The translations under genes were made by a program, and so were the position numbers. The notes under the pieces were generated by a model. It made no database searches. It was not told the DNA's origin and saw only the letters and a list, made by a program, of their open reading frames with translations. 64,000 nt of DNA from CATOSP01 sp965216155. Lineage in GTDB: Bacteria > Chloroflexota > Dehalococcoidia > Lucifugimonadales > UBA3495. The stretch is from positions 62,001-126,000 of the forward strand of contig CBDCFD010000007.1 of NCBI GenBank assembly GCA_965216155.1. Direction: 5' to 3'. This document shows positions 43,585 through 51,855 of this stretch, piece after piece (positions within the stretch are counted from its first letter, which is position 1; each line of letters starts with the position of its first letter).

Positions 43585-45396
43585 CTACTGCTTAACCCAG
43601 AAGTCCTGACTGTGCCAGAAGCCGTGGGCCCAGAAGGGGTTCTCATCGCACCCGCCGGTGGTGGGCATGTGGCAGCCCATGTAGTTCACCCTGTGCATGG
43701 ACGGATTGTAAATCCATGCGTTTCCCAGTGCGATTCGCTGTGCCGCTTGGTAGGCTGCGGCCTGTTCGGCCGGGTCGATGGTACCCTGAGCTCTACGGAA
43801 CTCTGCGTCAAGCGCGTCCTGTATCGCCTGGTTTTCCGGTGTTAGCTTCTGCCCTTTATCCTTGCACAGGTTCGCGGCGTAGTTATTGGTGTCCCACGAC
43901 GCAAGGGCCTCCAACGACGTGCCCAGGGGGTTCATGGTGGAACCGGTCTGAGTGACATGGGTCTGGCACTACAACATCACTCTGGCCCTGTCCGCCGCGG
44001 CAGGTACGATGTAGAAATCGAACTTCAGCCCGATTTCAGCCCAGGCAGCCTGCAGGAACTCGCAGTATTGTTGGCGGTCAGGCCTGCGCTCGCAGACGCC
44101 CTTGATCTCGATAGGTAATTCGAGACCCTTCTCTTTGGCGTAATCTTCCACCAGTGCCTTCGCGGCAGGTGGGTCGTACTTCATCTCCCCTTCCCACAGG
44201 TCGGTGAGGTCGACTCCAAATGGGGAAGAGGTGGGGTCGTAGGCGTGGGCATTGTGGTTATTCATTGTGTTCAGGTAGATGGAGTTGTTGACCGCCTTCC
44301 GGTCAACCGCCTTGATCTGGGCCTTTCTGATGCGGATGTCGTCGTAGGGAGGCAGTCCGGTAGACCAATACCAACCGTCCCAGCCCATTCCCGCCCGGGA
44401 CCATACCTGAATATCAGGGTCGTCAGTGGCGGCCGAGACCATCTCGGCCTGGAGCCAGGCCGCGTTCAGCGCGCCGGTCTGAAGGGCTGCCAGCCGGGTC
44501 CGGGTCTCGGTGATGACCCTCATCTCCGCCGCGTCCGCATAGGGCCGCCCCTCCTTCCAATAGTCATCGTGTTTCACCAGGTCGATGCCCACGCCCGGCG
44601 TCCACTTTTCAACAACGAAAGGCCCGGTGGCTGCGGGCAGGCTCACATGGACGTCGGGTGTCACTTCGTTCCAGTATGACTCGGAGTGGACGTAGTCGGT
44701 GTAAGTAAACAGGTGTTTGGCGATGATCAGGCCGTCAAACTTGTTCAGGTGCAGGTCCATGGTGTAATCGTCCACGGCCTCGGCGTTCTTCACACCTGCC
44801 CAGAACTTTTGGCCTCCCTCGCCGGAGTCCGGGTTACGCACGCGATTCAGACTGAAGGCCACGTCTTTGGCCTTCAACTCCCCGGCGCCCCGATGGAACT
44901 GGACGCCGTCGCGAATGTGGAAGCGGACCCGGAGTCCTTCATCAAGGATCTCGAAGGCGTAAGCCAGCGACTCCTGTGGTTCGTATTCTGCCTCCCGGCC
45001 GAGGGTGACCATGTATTCGTTGGAAAGGTGCAGGTAGATACGGTCGAAACTACCGCTGCTCCTGATTCCATCCATATTGGCGGCCTTGCGGAAGTAGCCG
45101 ATCTTCATCGTGCCGCCATACAGGGCACCGTCACGCGCCGCCAAGGGCGGGACCACCGGGGGCCTTCCAGCAGTCTCCGGCGCGGAGGTCGGCGCGAGCA
45201 TCGGTTCGATGGTCGGCGCGGTCTTCAGTTCCTCGGTTGCCTGTATCTTAGGCGCCTCGGTGGCTTGAGCCGCCGGGGTCTCAGACATGGTTGCCGCCGC
45301 GGGTGCGGTAGGCGCGGCAACGTCGGACCCTCCGCACGCGAGCACGAATACGAGCGCAAGTATCGATGGGATCGAAAACCAGTTGAATCGTGTCAC
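43585..45396 (-). pseudogene. Peptide-binding lipoprotein (family 5) with an in-frame TAG codon
   Basis: From ATG 45396 a signal ending FVLACGG (lipobox) and a Thr/Pro/Ala linker lead into an SBP_bac_5 domain with YAFEILDEGLRVRFHIRDGV and AFSLNRVRNPDSG. After 475 residues, at DRARVML, a TAG (43971-43969) interrupts. The same frame continues CQTHVTQTGSTMNPLGTSLE and FRRAQGTIDPAEQAAAYQAA to 43585. Without the TAG the protein would have about 603 residues, close to the other binding protein. A single-base change (for example CAG or TAT to TAG) would explain it. Frame and similarity are otherwise continuous. Confidence 0.85.
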
Positions 45397-45439
45397 CGTA
45401 ACCCTCCAATAATTTCATTCTACGAGGCGCCGGTACCTA

Positions 45440-45457
45440 GGGTCTGTGGACAATCAG
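45440..45457. repeat. Left 18-bp terminal inverted repeat
   Basis: GGGTCTGTGGACAATCAG, identical to the complement of 47547-47564, with TA immediately outside. Confidence 0.75.
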
Positions 45458-45524
45458 AAATCAAAGGGGTATAGTTGACGCGCCACAGTCCCTGAACAGT
45501 TCAACCTCTCATAGTCGAAGGTAT

Positions 45525-45577
45525 TGCGTAAGCCCGATAGGGGGTTTGGCCTCGTGCCCCCTTGCGAGGCTTACGCA
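45525..45577 (+). promoter_or_regulatory. Nested hairpin upstream of the DUF4190 gene
   Basis: TGCGTAAGCC (45525-45534) pairs with GGCTTACGCA (45568-45577). Inside the loop GGGGG (45540-45544) pairs with CCCCC (45557-45561). It lies 55 bases upstream of the DUF4190 start and could be a leader structure or a relict of another element. Confidence 0.5.
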
Positions 45578-45632
45578 CTGGACCAGGCGACTGTGGCAAG
45601 TAGCCAAATCCTACTTGTAAGGGGGTTCCCCA

Positions 45633-46145
45633 ATGGGTATCACAGGAATGGTCCTCGGCATTGTGGCGTTAATCTTCGGATTCATCCCGGTTGTAGGTGC
45701 GTTCATAGCCTTTCCCTGTATTGCGGTAGGACTGCCGCTTGCCGCCATTGGGTTCTTCAGGAACCGGAAGACTGGACAGGGAACCGGAATGTCCATTACC
45801 GGCATGGCAACCAATGTTGTCGCGTTGGTGGTAGTCATTGTCTGGCTAGCCGCTTTTGGAGCCGCTATTAGCGATGTCAGCGATGATTTGGACTCTCGTG
45901 ACTACATCCTGCCAACGTTCAGTGGCTTCGGCAGTATAGACGAGAGCGTCAAGGACAATGTGGGGATGATGGGTCCGCGTCCCACAGATGCGGAGATTCG
46001 CCGCGCTTGTCAGGCCCTACGCAATGCCGGTTGGGATTACATGTCAATGGGCATGGGTGCGGACATGAGGTCCACGACGATTGCAGCGTCCATGACTATG
46101 TTCGCATCAGGCGAGGAACTGGTCAATTACTGCAACAGTAAGTAG
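45633..46145 (+). CDS. DUF4190-type membrane protein
   Basis: A 170-residue protein. The first 75 residues form three hydrophobic helices with the GMVLGIVALIFGFIPVVG and GMSITGMATNVVALVVVIVW pattern typical of DUF4190. The C-terminal 90 residues are soluble and not recognised (MMGPRPTDAEIRRACQALRN). AAGGGGG sits about seven bases before ATG 45633. It lies inside the 18-bp inverted repeats and so may be a transposon passenger. Function unknown. A perfect palindrome 31 bases after the stop probably terminates transcription. Confidence 0.75.
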   Translation: MGITGMVLGIVALIFGFIPVVGAFIAFPCIAVGLPLAAIGFFRNRKTGQGTGMSITGMATNVVALVVVIVWLAAFGAAISDVSDDLDSRDYILPTFSGFGSIDESVKDNVGMMGPRPTDAEIRRACQALRNAGWDYMSMGMGADMRSTTIAASMTMFASGEELVNYCNSK

Positions 46146-46176
46146 AGAGCAAATGGACTATACCGGCGGAGAGGAG

Positions 46177-46227
46177 CAGCAATGACCACGGCCCGGAGTA
46201 GTCTACTCCGGGCCGTGGTCATTGCTG
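46177..46227. terminator. 25-bp perfect palindrome between convergent genes
   Basis: Two perfectly complementary 25-base arms (46177-46201 and 46203-46227) are separated by a single T. It is placed between the stops of DUF4190 (46145, plus) and a short minus-strand frame (46242), which suits a bidirectional terminator, though no U tract is seen. Confidence 0.6.
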
Positions 46228-46241
46228 TGGGTCCTGAGAGG

Positions 46242-46364
46242 CTAGCGCCGCCGCACGGAGACCCGCACGGTCTGGCGAATAACGGGCTGACGAGGTGGCC
46301 GGCTGGAGGTCACTCGGACCTTGACCCGGCGAACCACACGGGTCTTTACGATGATCTTACCCAT
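46242..46364 (-). CDS. Possible 40-residue basic peptide
   Basis: ATG 46364 gives MGKIIVKTRVVRRVKVRVTS followed by more Arg-rich sequence ending in VRRR and TAG at 46244-46242. GAAGGTGA about eight bases upstream can serve as ribosome site. About a third of the residues are Arg or Lys. A perfect palindrome follows the stop. No homologue is recognised; it could be a small nucleic-acid-binding protein or a chance frame. Confidence 0.3.
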   Translation of the reverse strand: MGKIIVKTRVVRRVKVRVTSSRPPRQPVIRQTVRVSVRRR

Positions 46365-46699
46365 GAGTATCACCTTCAGATGATCTCACCGTCGGGCGGC
46401 TCGACTAAACCTATGGCAGTTCCCCAGGCTTCCGTGTACAATCGCACACGGCTGTGGCAGCCTTTGGGAACTCCCGCCAGTGGCGGTCCCATGAAAATAG
46501 GCCCCGTTGGAAGAAACTCCAGCGGGGCCTATTGACAGAGCCTATTTGGGAGAGGTAACCTGTTCTTGTTGCGGAGACAAGTTAGCTTCCCTGAAGGCCC
46601 TGGCGTTGCCACGCTGGGGTTTTCTATTTGGTAAGATTATCAGCCCATATAATGTAGCTGTCAATCTTGTTGGCTACTATATCCGGTAGATTATCCCCT
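46365..46699. other. Non-coding interior of the IS element
   Basis: 335 bases without a convincing gene. A stem of 16 bases with one G-U pair lies at 46496-46533 (AATAGGCCCCG arm, AGAAAC loop). The 3' end of the transposase gene is at 46700. No terminal repeat is present here, which argues that the element does not end here. Confidence 0.4.
46496..46533. repeat. Strong hairpin inside the IS element
   Basis: AATAGGCCCCGTTGGA (46496-46511) pairs with TCCAGCGGGGCCTATT (46518-46533), with one G-U wobble, around AGAAAC. No U tract. Confidence 0.6.
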
Positions 46700-47508
46700 T
46701 TATCCTCCCCAGGCCGGAATCCCCCTCGGCCGAATCTCCTTCGTCTCCAGAAACCAGTCCGCCAGGCTGATAAACGCTTCGAAGCTTTCCCCTAGCTTGC
46801 AGTAGCGGGTTGCGATTCCCCGGAACTGCTTCAAACGGGCAAAGTAATTCTCCACCCTGTGCCGGGTCTTATAACTCTCCTTATCGTACTCGTACTGGAC
46901 CTTCCGGTTTGATTTGGGAGGGATAGTTGCTATAATCCCGTCCGTGGTGAGCGACAAGCGGATGGGGTTTGTATCGTAGGCTTTGTCTGCTATTAGTTCA
47001 TCCGTCTGGACGCCGTTGAGAAGAGTTGACAGCTCCTTGTTCTCAGCGGCGTTCCCTGGTTTTATGGTGAACCTGACCAGTCGTCCGGTCCTGTCCACCA
47101 ATGCCATTAACTTCGTATTCAGCCCGCCTCGACTCCGGCCGATGGACTGTCTTGTTGCCGATTCATCAGGCGGGCAACCTCTTTTGGGGCGCCTGTAGCA
47201 TGTTGGTGGACTTTGACAAAACTCCCGTCTACCATGACGCTCCGAAGGTCGGGGTCGCCGTTGGCGGCTTCAAAGATTCGGTCGAAGACCCCGTTCTTGG
47301 CCCAGCGGCGGAAGCGGCGATGGACGGTATTCCAATGGCCGTAGGTGTCGGGCATATCGCGCCAAGGACAGCCGGTCCGCATTACCCATAGAATGCCTTC
47401 GAGCGTCTTCCGGTTGTCTTGGCCGCTACGTCCTGGGGAACCGGCCTTTCCCGAGAGCAAGGGGGCGATGAGGTCCCATTGATGGTCGGTCAGCATTGCA
47501 CGTGCCAT
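46700..47508 (-). CDS. IS5-family (IS427-like) DDE transposase, two frames joined by -1 frameshifting
   Basis: Frame A (47508-47119) begins MARAMLTDHQWDLIAPLLSG and contains MVDGSFVKVHQHATGAPKE, with the first catalytic Asp. Frame B (to 46700) carries ADKAYDTNPIRL (second Asp) and HRVENYFARLKQFRGIATRY (catalytic Glu). The frames meet at a CCAAAAGAGG sequence (minus strand, about 47181-47187): a -1 slip on A AAA G yields GCPPDESATRQSIGRSRGGL, which joins the domains exactly. This is a known expression mode of this group. All DDE residues are present, so the enzyme may be active. Confidence 0.88.
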
Positions 47509-47546
47509 AAAACCTCCATTATCATGATATTATTCATGGATAGAGG

Positions 47547-47564
47547 CTGATTGTCCACAGACCC
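47547..47564. repeat. Right 18-bp terminal inverted repeat
   Basis: CTGATTGTCCACAGACCC, perfect complement of 45440-45457, with TA outside; 38 bases upstream of the transposase start. Confidence 0.8.
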
Positions 47565-47985
47565 TAACTCGCCGCCGCCGTCCGATGGCGCTTCTGTTGG
47601 ATTGGCCCGTCTGTGTTCCAGCACGATACCCGCGTCACAGATTACTGTCAACAGCTATCTACCTTTCAGACGTTAAGGCCTTGTTTCCTTTGTGGAACAA
47701 ACGCAATGTGGATAATTTCGTTCCCCAAATAACGTCTGGCGTCAAGACGGCATGATTACTGTCGTTGTTCCATCTTGATACTCAATCATAGGTTTTATCT
47801 ACTGACGTTCCTCACATCTCACATGATGTATGTCGAGTCATGGTCATACCAAACGCCGATGTCCTCAGACCCCAGGGGTACGGCCATGAGACCAGGCAAC
47901 TCGGTCAAGGGACTACCGGTCAACTCGACACCCCTATTTCAGGGTGCTAGACTCCGGCCTGGTCAACCTCAAAAGGGAGGAGCGG
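47565..47985. other. Spacer between the IS element and hydrolase gene
   Basis: About 420 bases with no convincing coding frame, RNA gene or repeat. AT-richer in the middle (47690-47830). Confidence 0.4.
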
Positions 47986-48823
47986 TTGCAGCCTCAAGGA
48001 AAGTCCGTCCAGGTAAGGGACATAAATCTTCGCTACGTGGATTGGGGCGATAACGGGCCGTTGCTTCTGATGCTGCACGGCGCCATGCGGACTTCCCGTA
48101 GTTGGGATGCGGTGGCGCGCGACCTCCGCGACCGGTTCCATGTCGTCTCCCTGGACGCCAGGGGACACGGCAACAGCGACTGGACCGAGGGGGTACAGGT
48201 TCGAGAACAGGGTAGAAGACGTGAGCGCTTTCTGCGACGAGCTGGGTCTGAAGGACTTCAATGCGGTGGGACATTCCAACGGCGCGGTGGTTTTCGCGAT
48301 GCTTGCTGCGAAGCGCCCTGAACTCTTTGCCAGACTCGTCCTCCTGGAGCCGATGCTGCTCGTAGCGGCTCCCGGGGAAGTCCCACCGCGACGGTCCAAT
48401 CGGCCCCGCAGGACCTGGACCAGCCGGGAAGAGTTGCACGCCTATCTGAAACAGCATCGGGCTGCCGGACGATGGAGGGACGACGTAATACTCGACGTCG
48501 TCAACCATGAGACTATCGAACTGCCCGACGGCAGGATAGACATGAAGTGGTCGCCCGACACCGTGAACCGGGAGGAGCGCCAGGGAGAGCACTTCGATCT
48601 CAGGCCCTTCTTCCGTACTCCGGGGTTGCCCATCCTTTTCATCGTAAGCGGCGAGCGGACGTCAAGATTCCGCGACGTTCAAGGCCTGCCTTCAGAAATC
48701 CCCAGCTTTCACTTCACAACCATCCAAGACACCGGCCACAACATGTACATGGAGCGCCCGGACGCGGTGTCCTCGCTGGTCCACGCTTTCGTTGGGGACG
48801 AGGAAATTCCTGGGATGGTTTGA
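47986..48823 (+). pseudogene. Alpha/beta hydrolase, frameshifted in a G run
   Basis: TTG 47986 lies behind GGGAGGAG. The frame gives NLRYVDWGDNGPLLLMLHGA (oxyanion HG) and VVSLDARGHGNSDWTEG, then shifts at the GGGGG run near 48190-48198 into YRFENRVEDVSAFCDELGL and VGHSNGAVVFAMLAA (nucleophile Ser in GHSNG). The catalytic His is in QDTGHNMYMERPD near the end. One extra G accounts for the break. Substrate unknown; resembles haloalkane dehalogenase/epoxide hydrolase-like family members. Confidence 0.8.
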
Positions 48824-48933
48824 GGCTGGCGTTCAATTTCGGAATAGTTGGGACAACGGCTGCCATACACCATGCCAGGGTACTACGTGGGCAGTACCTC
48901 CGCGATGCCTGGTCCAAAGCCGGACTCGCGGCT

Positions 48934-49557
48934 TTATTGTTTCCGGGCAACAACCAGAGGATGGTCCTCCTTGATTTGCTCGTCTGCGTCACCATAGCCA
49001 GACCCCAGGCTTGACGTACCCAATAACGTGAATCCAACCTCGGTCAGAATCTCCAAGTACTCCGCCAGGCTAAACTGACTCCAATACATGGTCACACCGA
49101 AGAAATCGTCTTCTGTATATCCCCGCTCGCTCCGATGGTTCAGGGTGCACAAAAGTAGACCGCCCGGCGTTAGCCACTCGTGTATCCTCCGAAACAGGTC
49201 TGGTTGTTCCTCCCGTGGCAAGTGAAATATCGAGTAGAACGCCACCACCCCGTCGAAGCTGGAAGGAGGGAATTCGGCGGACATTATGTCAGCGCAAATA
49301 AATCGGCCAGTTGGCACGTTCCGACGTGCCCGCCTGACCATCTCGGGCGACAAATCGACCCCGGTGAGCCTGGACCGCTGAGCTAGAAACCGAGAGATGG
49401 GGATTCCGGCCCCGCAGCCGATATCAAGCACCGCGCCTCCCTTCCGCAATCGGCCCGCCAGCGGTCCTATCTCCGGCCCGGGTTGAGTCCGTCGAGACGC
49501 CTGGTAGGCCCCCGCACACGCATCGTATCCCCGCCTCACCAAGGCTCGATAGCACAC
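48934..49557 (-). CDS. Class I SAM-dependent methyltransferase, 5' end at an IS630 insertion
   Basis: A 207-residue methyltransferase: AVLDIGCGAGIPISRFLAQR is the SAM-binding motif I, RLTGVDLSPEMVRRAR motif post-I, and SFDGVVAFYSIFHLPREEQP motif II. Substrate not predictable. The GTG start at 49557 immediately abuts the TA (49558-49559) where IS630 inserted, so a few N-terminal residues and the native ribosome site may have been lost. It would now depend on the element for transcription. Confidence 0.8.
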   Translation of the reverse strand: MCYRALVRRGYDACAGAYQASRRTQPGPEIGPLAGRLRKGGAVLDIGCGAGIPISRFLAQRSRLTGVDLSPEMVRRARRNVPTGRFICADIMSAEFPPSSFDGVVAFYSIFHLPREEQPDLFRRIHEWLTPGGLLLCTLNHRSERGYTEDDFFGVTMYWSQFSLAEYLEILTEVGFTLLGTSSLGSGYGDADEQIKEDHPLVVARKQ

Positions 49558-49762
49558 TAGTAGTTCAGCTATTTTGAATTGCTGGGTAAAGGGATTTCAG
49601 CTTGATGCGCGCATCATTGGTGGTGAAGCGCCAGTCCACTCGCGCCATGTCCCGGTTGCGCTGGTCCTGCCAGGCGTCAACCTCCCGGCGCAGCGCCTCT
49701 TGATCGGGAATCCGGCGGTCCAGGCACTGCCGGGCCAGCACTCCGATTTCAATTTCAGCCAT

Positions 49763-49786
49763 AGCCTGCCCCGTACTTGATACGGG
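49763..49786. repeat. 24-bp palindromic insertion, copy 1
   Basis: AGCCTGCCCCGTACTTGATA plus CGGG. CCCCGTA/TACGGGG stem with a short loop and an AGCCTG flank. It interrupts the transposase between GSWLN and MAEIE, in frame, as PVSSTGQA. Confidence 0.75.
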
Positions 49787-49900
49787 GTTCAGCCAACTCC
49801 CATGCTTGGGGGTGTAGTGAATCTCCAGACGTTCCCCGATGCGCCGCGCTTCCACCGGCTCAAACGCCTCGTACAACGAGGCTGGGCGATGGGTGTTCAG

Positions 49901-49924
49901 AGCCTGCCCCGTACTCGATACGGG
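49901..49924. repeat. 24-bp palindromic insertion, copy 2
   Basis: Differs from copy 1 by a single base (C for T in the loop). It interrupts the transposase between MDN and LNTHRP, in frame, encoding the same PVSSTGQA octapeptide next to a catalytic Asp. Confidence 0.75.
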
Positions 49925-50658
49925 GTTGTCCATCACCAGCACAATCCGTTCCTTGTCCGGGTAGTCCTCGTCCACCAACTTCTTCACTTGGCGCACCCAG
50001 TCCACTTTCGTCCGCCGGTCCGTCACTCCGGCCCGCCGCCACCCTTCCAACGGCGCGAACAGCATGAACAGGTTGCTCACACCGTTGCGCTCGTATTCAT
50101 AATCATAGGCCGCGGCCGCCCCGGGCCGCGGCGCCCGCGTCTCCTTCACCCCCGGTCGTGGCCGAGGGCAGGCTCTGCTGTTTGCTGGTTTCGTCCAGGC
50201 ACACCAGACTTCATTGTCTTCATAGGGACGATGATAGACCTCCAGCACGTCTTCCATGGCGCACACAAAGTCCGAACTGCCTTCCGGCGGGATGCACCAA
50301 CACTCTTTCAGCCAAGGCTTGAGTTCGTTTTTTTCAGCGTCTTGCGCACCGTCTCGGGGTGGATGCTCTCCACTATCTCGCACTCCACCAGCCGGTCCGC
50401 CAATAATCTCAGCGTCCAACGGGCCCGGCCTTCCGGCGGTTCCCCGCAGGCCAGCGCAATCAAGTGGGCTTCCGCAGCGCCATCCAGTTTCTTGGGCCGG
50501 CGGCGTTGTTGCTCCTTACGCCCCAAGGCCGCTTCGATCCCTTCCTCTACGCAACGGCGGCGCACCCTTTCCACTGTGGCGCTGGCGATCTCGAGGGACC
50601 GGGCAACCTCTTCGTCCGTCAGGCCTCCGTCTTTCCGCACTTCATCGCTCAGCAACAG

Positions 50659-50682
50659 AGCCTGCCCCCGTGAAAACGGGGG
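50659..50682. repeat. 24-bp palindromic insertion, copy 3 (variant)
   Basis: Same AGCCTG flank but a longer stem, CCCCCGT/ACGGGGG, with a GAAA-type loop. It shifts the transposase frame after THARI and creates an early stop. Confidence 0.65.
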
Positions 50683-50869
50683 ATGCGCGCATGGGTCTGC
50701 TTGTACGCTGCTGCCCGTCCCTTGGAAACCAGGGCCTTCAGTTCCTGTTGCTCTTCCGTGGTCAGTTCGATACGGTACTTCTTAGCCGGCACGACCCCTC
50801 TCCTTGGATACAATTCGCCAATGCCGGCAGAATACACCAGTTGTACCTCAATTCAATGACGTTCTACTA

Positions 50870-51469
50870 CTAGCGCGGAGCGGCGGTTGTGTTGCGTCGG
50901 GGCCAGGGCTTCCACTCCAGCGTCACGTTCAGTTTGCCCTCCGTCATCTCGAGGGCGCGGGAGCGCGGGACGCGGCCTCGAGATCGGCGAAAACCGCCGT
51001 GGCCGTCGTTAAACCGGAACTCTGATTCCTCCCAACCATCCCCCAGCAGTGGAGGCACTCGCAACGCCTCGCGGAACCTGCCGGAGACGACGGCTTCCAC
51101 TATTCTGGTCATCTCCTCGATAGACACGTCGGCCGTTTCGTCGCAGGCGTCGCAGCCACAATCGGGGAACGGTTCAGTGTACCAAGAGCCGAACCTAAAA
51201 CGCAGCCCTGGAAAATCTGTGTACACCACCATGATTGGCGCGGCTTGCGGGTCATGCGGGACGAGTCTTATGAGAGGACGCGCAAGTCTTACTCTGCCCA
51301 GTTCGTAGTCCGCATCGTGTCCCTCTAATCGCTCGACAGCGAACTCTCGCTCCAGCCGGTCGAGCAACTCCGTCGCTGCGGCGTGCAGAGGCTGGAAGCG
51401 TTCCGGGTTGGTTACGCGGGAATACGCTTCTTCGGGCGGCCCTTCGATTCCCCACTTGTCTCCGGGCAT
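50870..51469 (-). CDS. DUF6226 family protein
   Basis: A 199-residue protein matching DUF6226: AYSRVTNPERFQPLHAAATE and LLDRLEREFAVERLEGHDAD, then LIRLVPHDPQAAPIMVVYTD, FGSWYTEPFPDCGCDACDET (a CGCDAC cluster) and a C-terminal SRALEMTEGKLNVTLEWKPW. Function unknown; the family is common in Actinomycetota and Chloroflexota. ATG 51469 follows GAGGG; longer readings reach into the tRNA region. Its TAG stop is formed at the IS630 junction, so the native last codons may be altered. Confidence 0.75.
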   Translation of the reverse strand: MPGDKWGIEGPPEEAYSRVTNPERFQPLHAAATELLDRLEREFAVERLEGHDADYELGRVRLARPLIRLVPHDPQAAPIMVVYTDFPGLRFRFGSWYTEPFPDCGCDACDETADVSIEEMTRIVEAVVSGRFREALRVPPLLGDGWEESEFRFNDGHGGFRRSRGRVPRSRALEMTEGKLNVTLEWKPWPRRNTTAAPR

Positions 51470-51598
51470 GTCATTGCCCTCTTCGAAGAATTCGACGCAG
51501 CCATTCGTGACGGGCCCCATCTTCATGGCTATCGTCGTCTCATTGTGTAGCGCTCTATGGAGGATACCTCCCTCCTGAGTGCGGCGTATAGCGTAGTT

Positions 51599-51673
51599 TG
51601 GTGGGCCCGGCAGGTGTCGAACCTGCAACCTACCGGTTATGAGCCGGCCGCTCTACCGCTGAGCTACGGGCCC
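51599..51673 (-). tRNA. tRNA-Met (anticodon CAT)
   Basis: Minus-strand cloverleaf with acceptor GGGCCCG/CGGGCCC, D arm GCTCAGCGGTAGAGC, anticodon arm GCCGG CTCATAA CCGGT with CAT, and T arm GCAGGTTCGACACCTGC. Discriminator A and CCA are encoded (51601-51599). The anticodon stem lacks the three G-C pairs of initiator tRNA, so this is elongator Met or the Ile2 (lysidine) tRNA. It stands alone between DUF6226 and a MITE-like repeat. Confidence 0.93.
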
Positions 51674-51730
51674 CAGTTTAGCTTATTCCCAGCCCCGCGG
51701 GGTGTCAAGAATCGCGGCGCTGGAGCGAAT

Positions 51731-51817
51731 GTCTAAACTGTGATGTTTATGATTCCGGGATTTGCAGGATTAGGAACATCATACCAATTCGTTAATCATG
51801 TGAATCACAGTTCAGAC
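51731..51817. repeat. Short inverted-repeat element (MITE-like)
   Basis: GTCTAAACTGTGAT and ten more bases (51731-51754) are mirrored at 51794-51817 with about four mismatches. The 87-bp unit has no coding capacity and lies between the tRNA gene and the CoA-transferase. Its central GGATTTGCAGGATTA recalls the interior of the element at 17211. Confidence 0.55.
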
Positions 51818-51855
51818 CACAGCCGGATAGATTCCGGGGCTGTGCCAGGGGCCAT

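Larger units (their letters stand above)
45440..47564. mobile_element. IS5/IS427-like element, 2.1 kb, with apparent passenger gene
   Basis: Perfect 18-bp inverted repeats, GGGTCTGTGGACAATCAG (45440-45457) and its complement (47547-47564), face each other and are each flanked outside by TA, compatible with the 2-bp duplication of IS427-group elements. The right part carries a two-frame DDE transposase (46700-47508). The left part holds a DUF4190 membrane protein gene and several strong hairpins. A normal element of this group is about 0.85 kb, so the extra 1.25 kb would be cargo. Alternatively the left repeat is a solo end of another copy. Confidence 0.6.
49565..50837 (-). pseudogene. IS630-family DDE transposase with palindromic insertions and frameshifts
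   Basis: The N-terminal HTH part (KKYRIELTTEEQQELKALVS then, after a 24-bp insertion, LLSDEVRKDGGLTDEEVARS) leads to HPETVRKTLKK. A -1 slip on an A7 run (minus strand, about 50330) joins NELKPWLKECWCIPPEGSSD. The DDE core follows: CLDETSKQQ, which carries the first Asp, is out of frame between two compensating indels (about 50200 and 50150); VMDN and AEIEIGVLARQC carry the others. Two more insertions encode PVSSTGQA after MDN and after GSWLN without breaking the frame. The transposase is probably inactive. Confidence 0.8.
49560..50870. mobile_element. IS630-family element
   Basis: About 1.3 kb bounded by TA on both sides (49558-49559 and 50871-50872), the typical IS630 target duplication. 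Including these, the ends form an imperfect 25-bp inverted repeat starting CTAGTAGT and ending TTGAATTG on each side. The interior is a minus-strand transposase broken into several frames. At the right end the element supplies the G of the TAG stop of the neighbouring DUF6226 gene. Confidence 0.75.

Noticed and set aside
46700..47508. Transposase pseudogene
   Set aside because: The two frames join precisely at an A AAA G slippery site as in related elements, so programmed frameshifting explains the break better than decay.
51599..51673. Initiator tRNA-fMet
   Set aside because: The anticodon stem lacks the GGG/CCC pairs and the acceptor has a normal first pair, so elongator Met or Ile2 is more likely.
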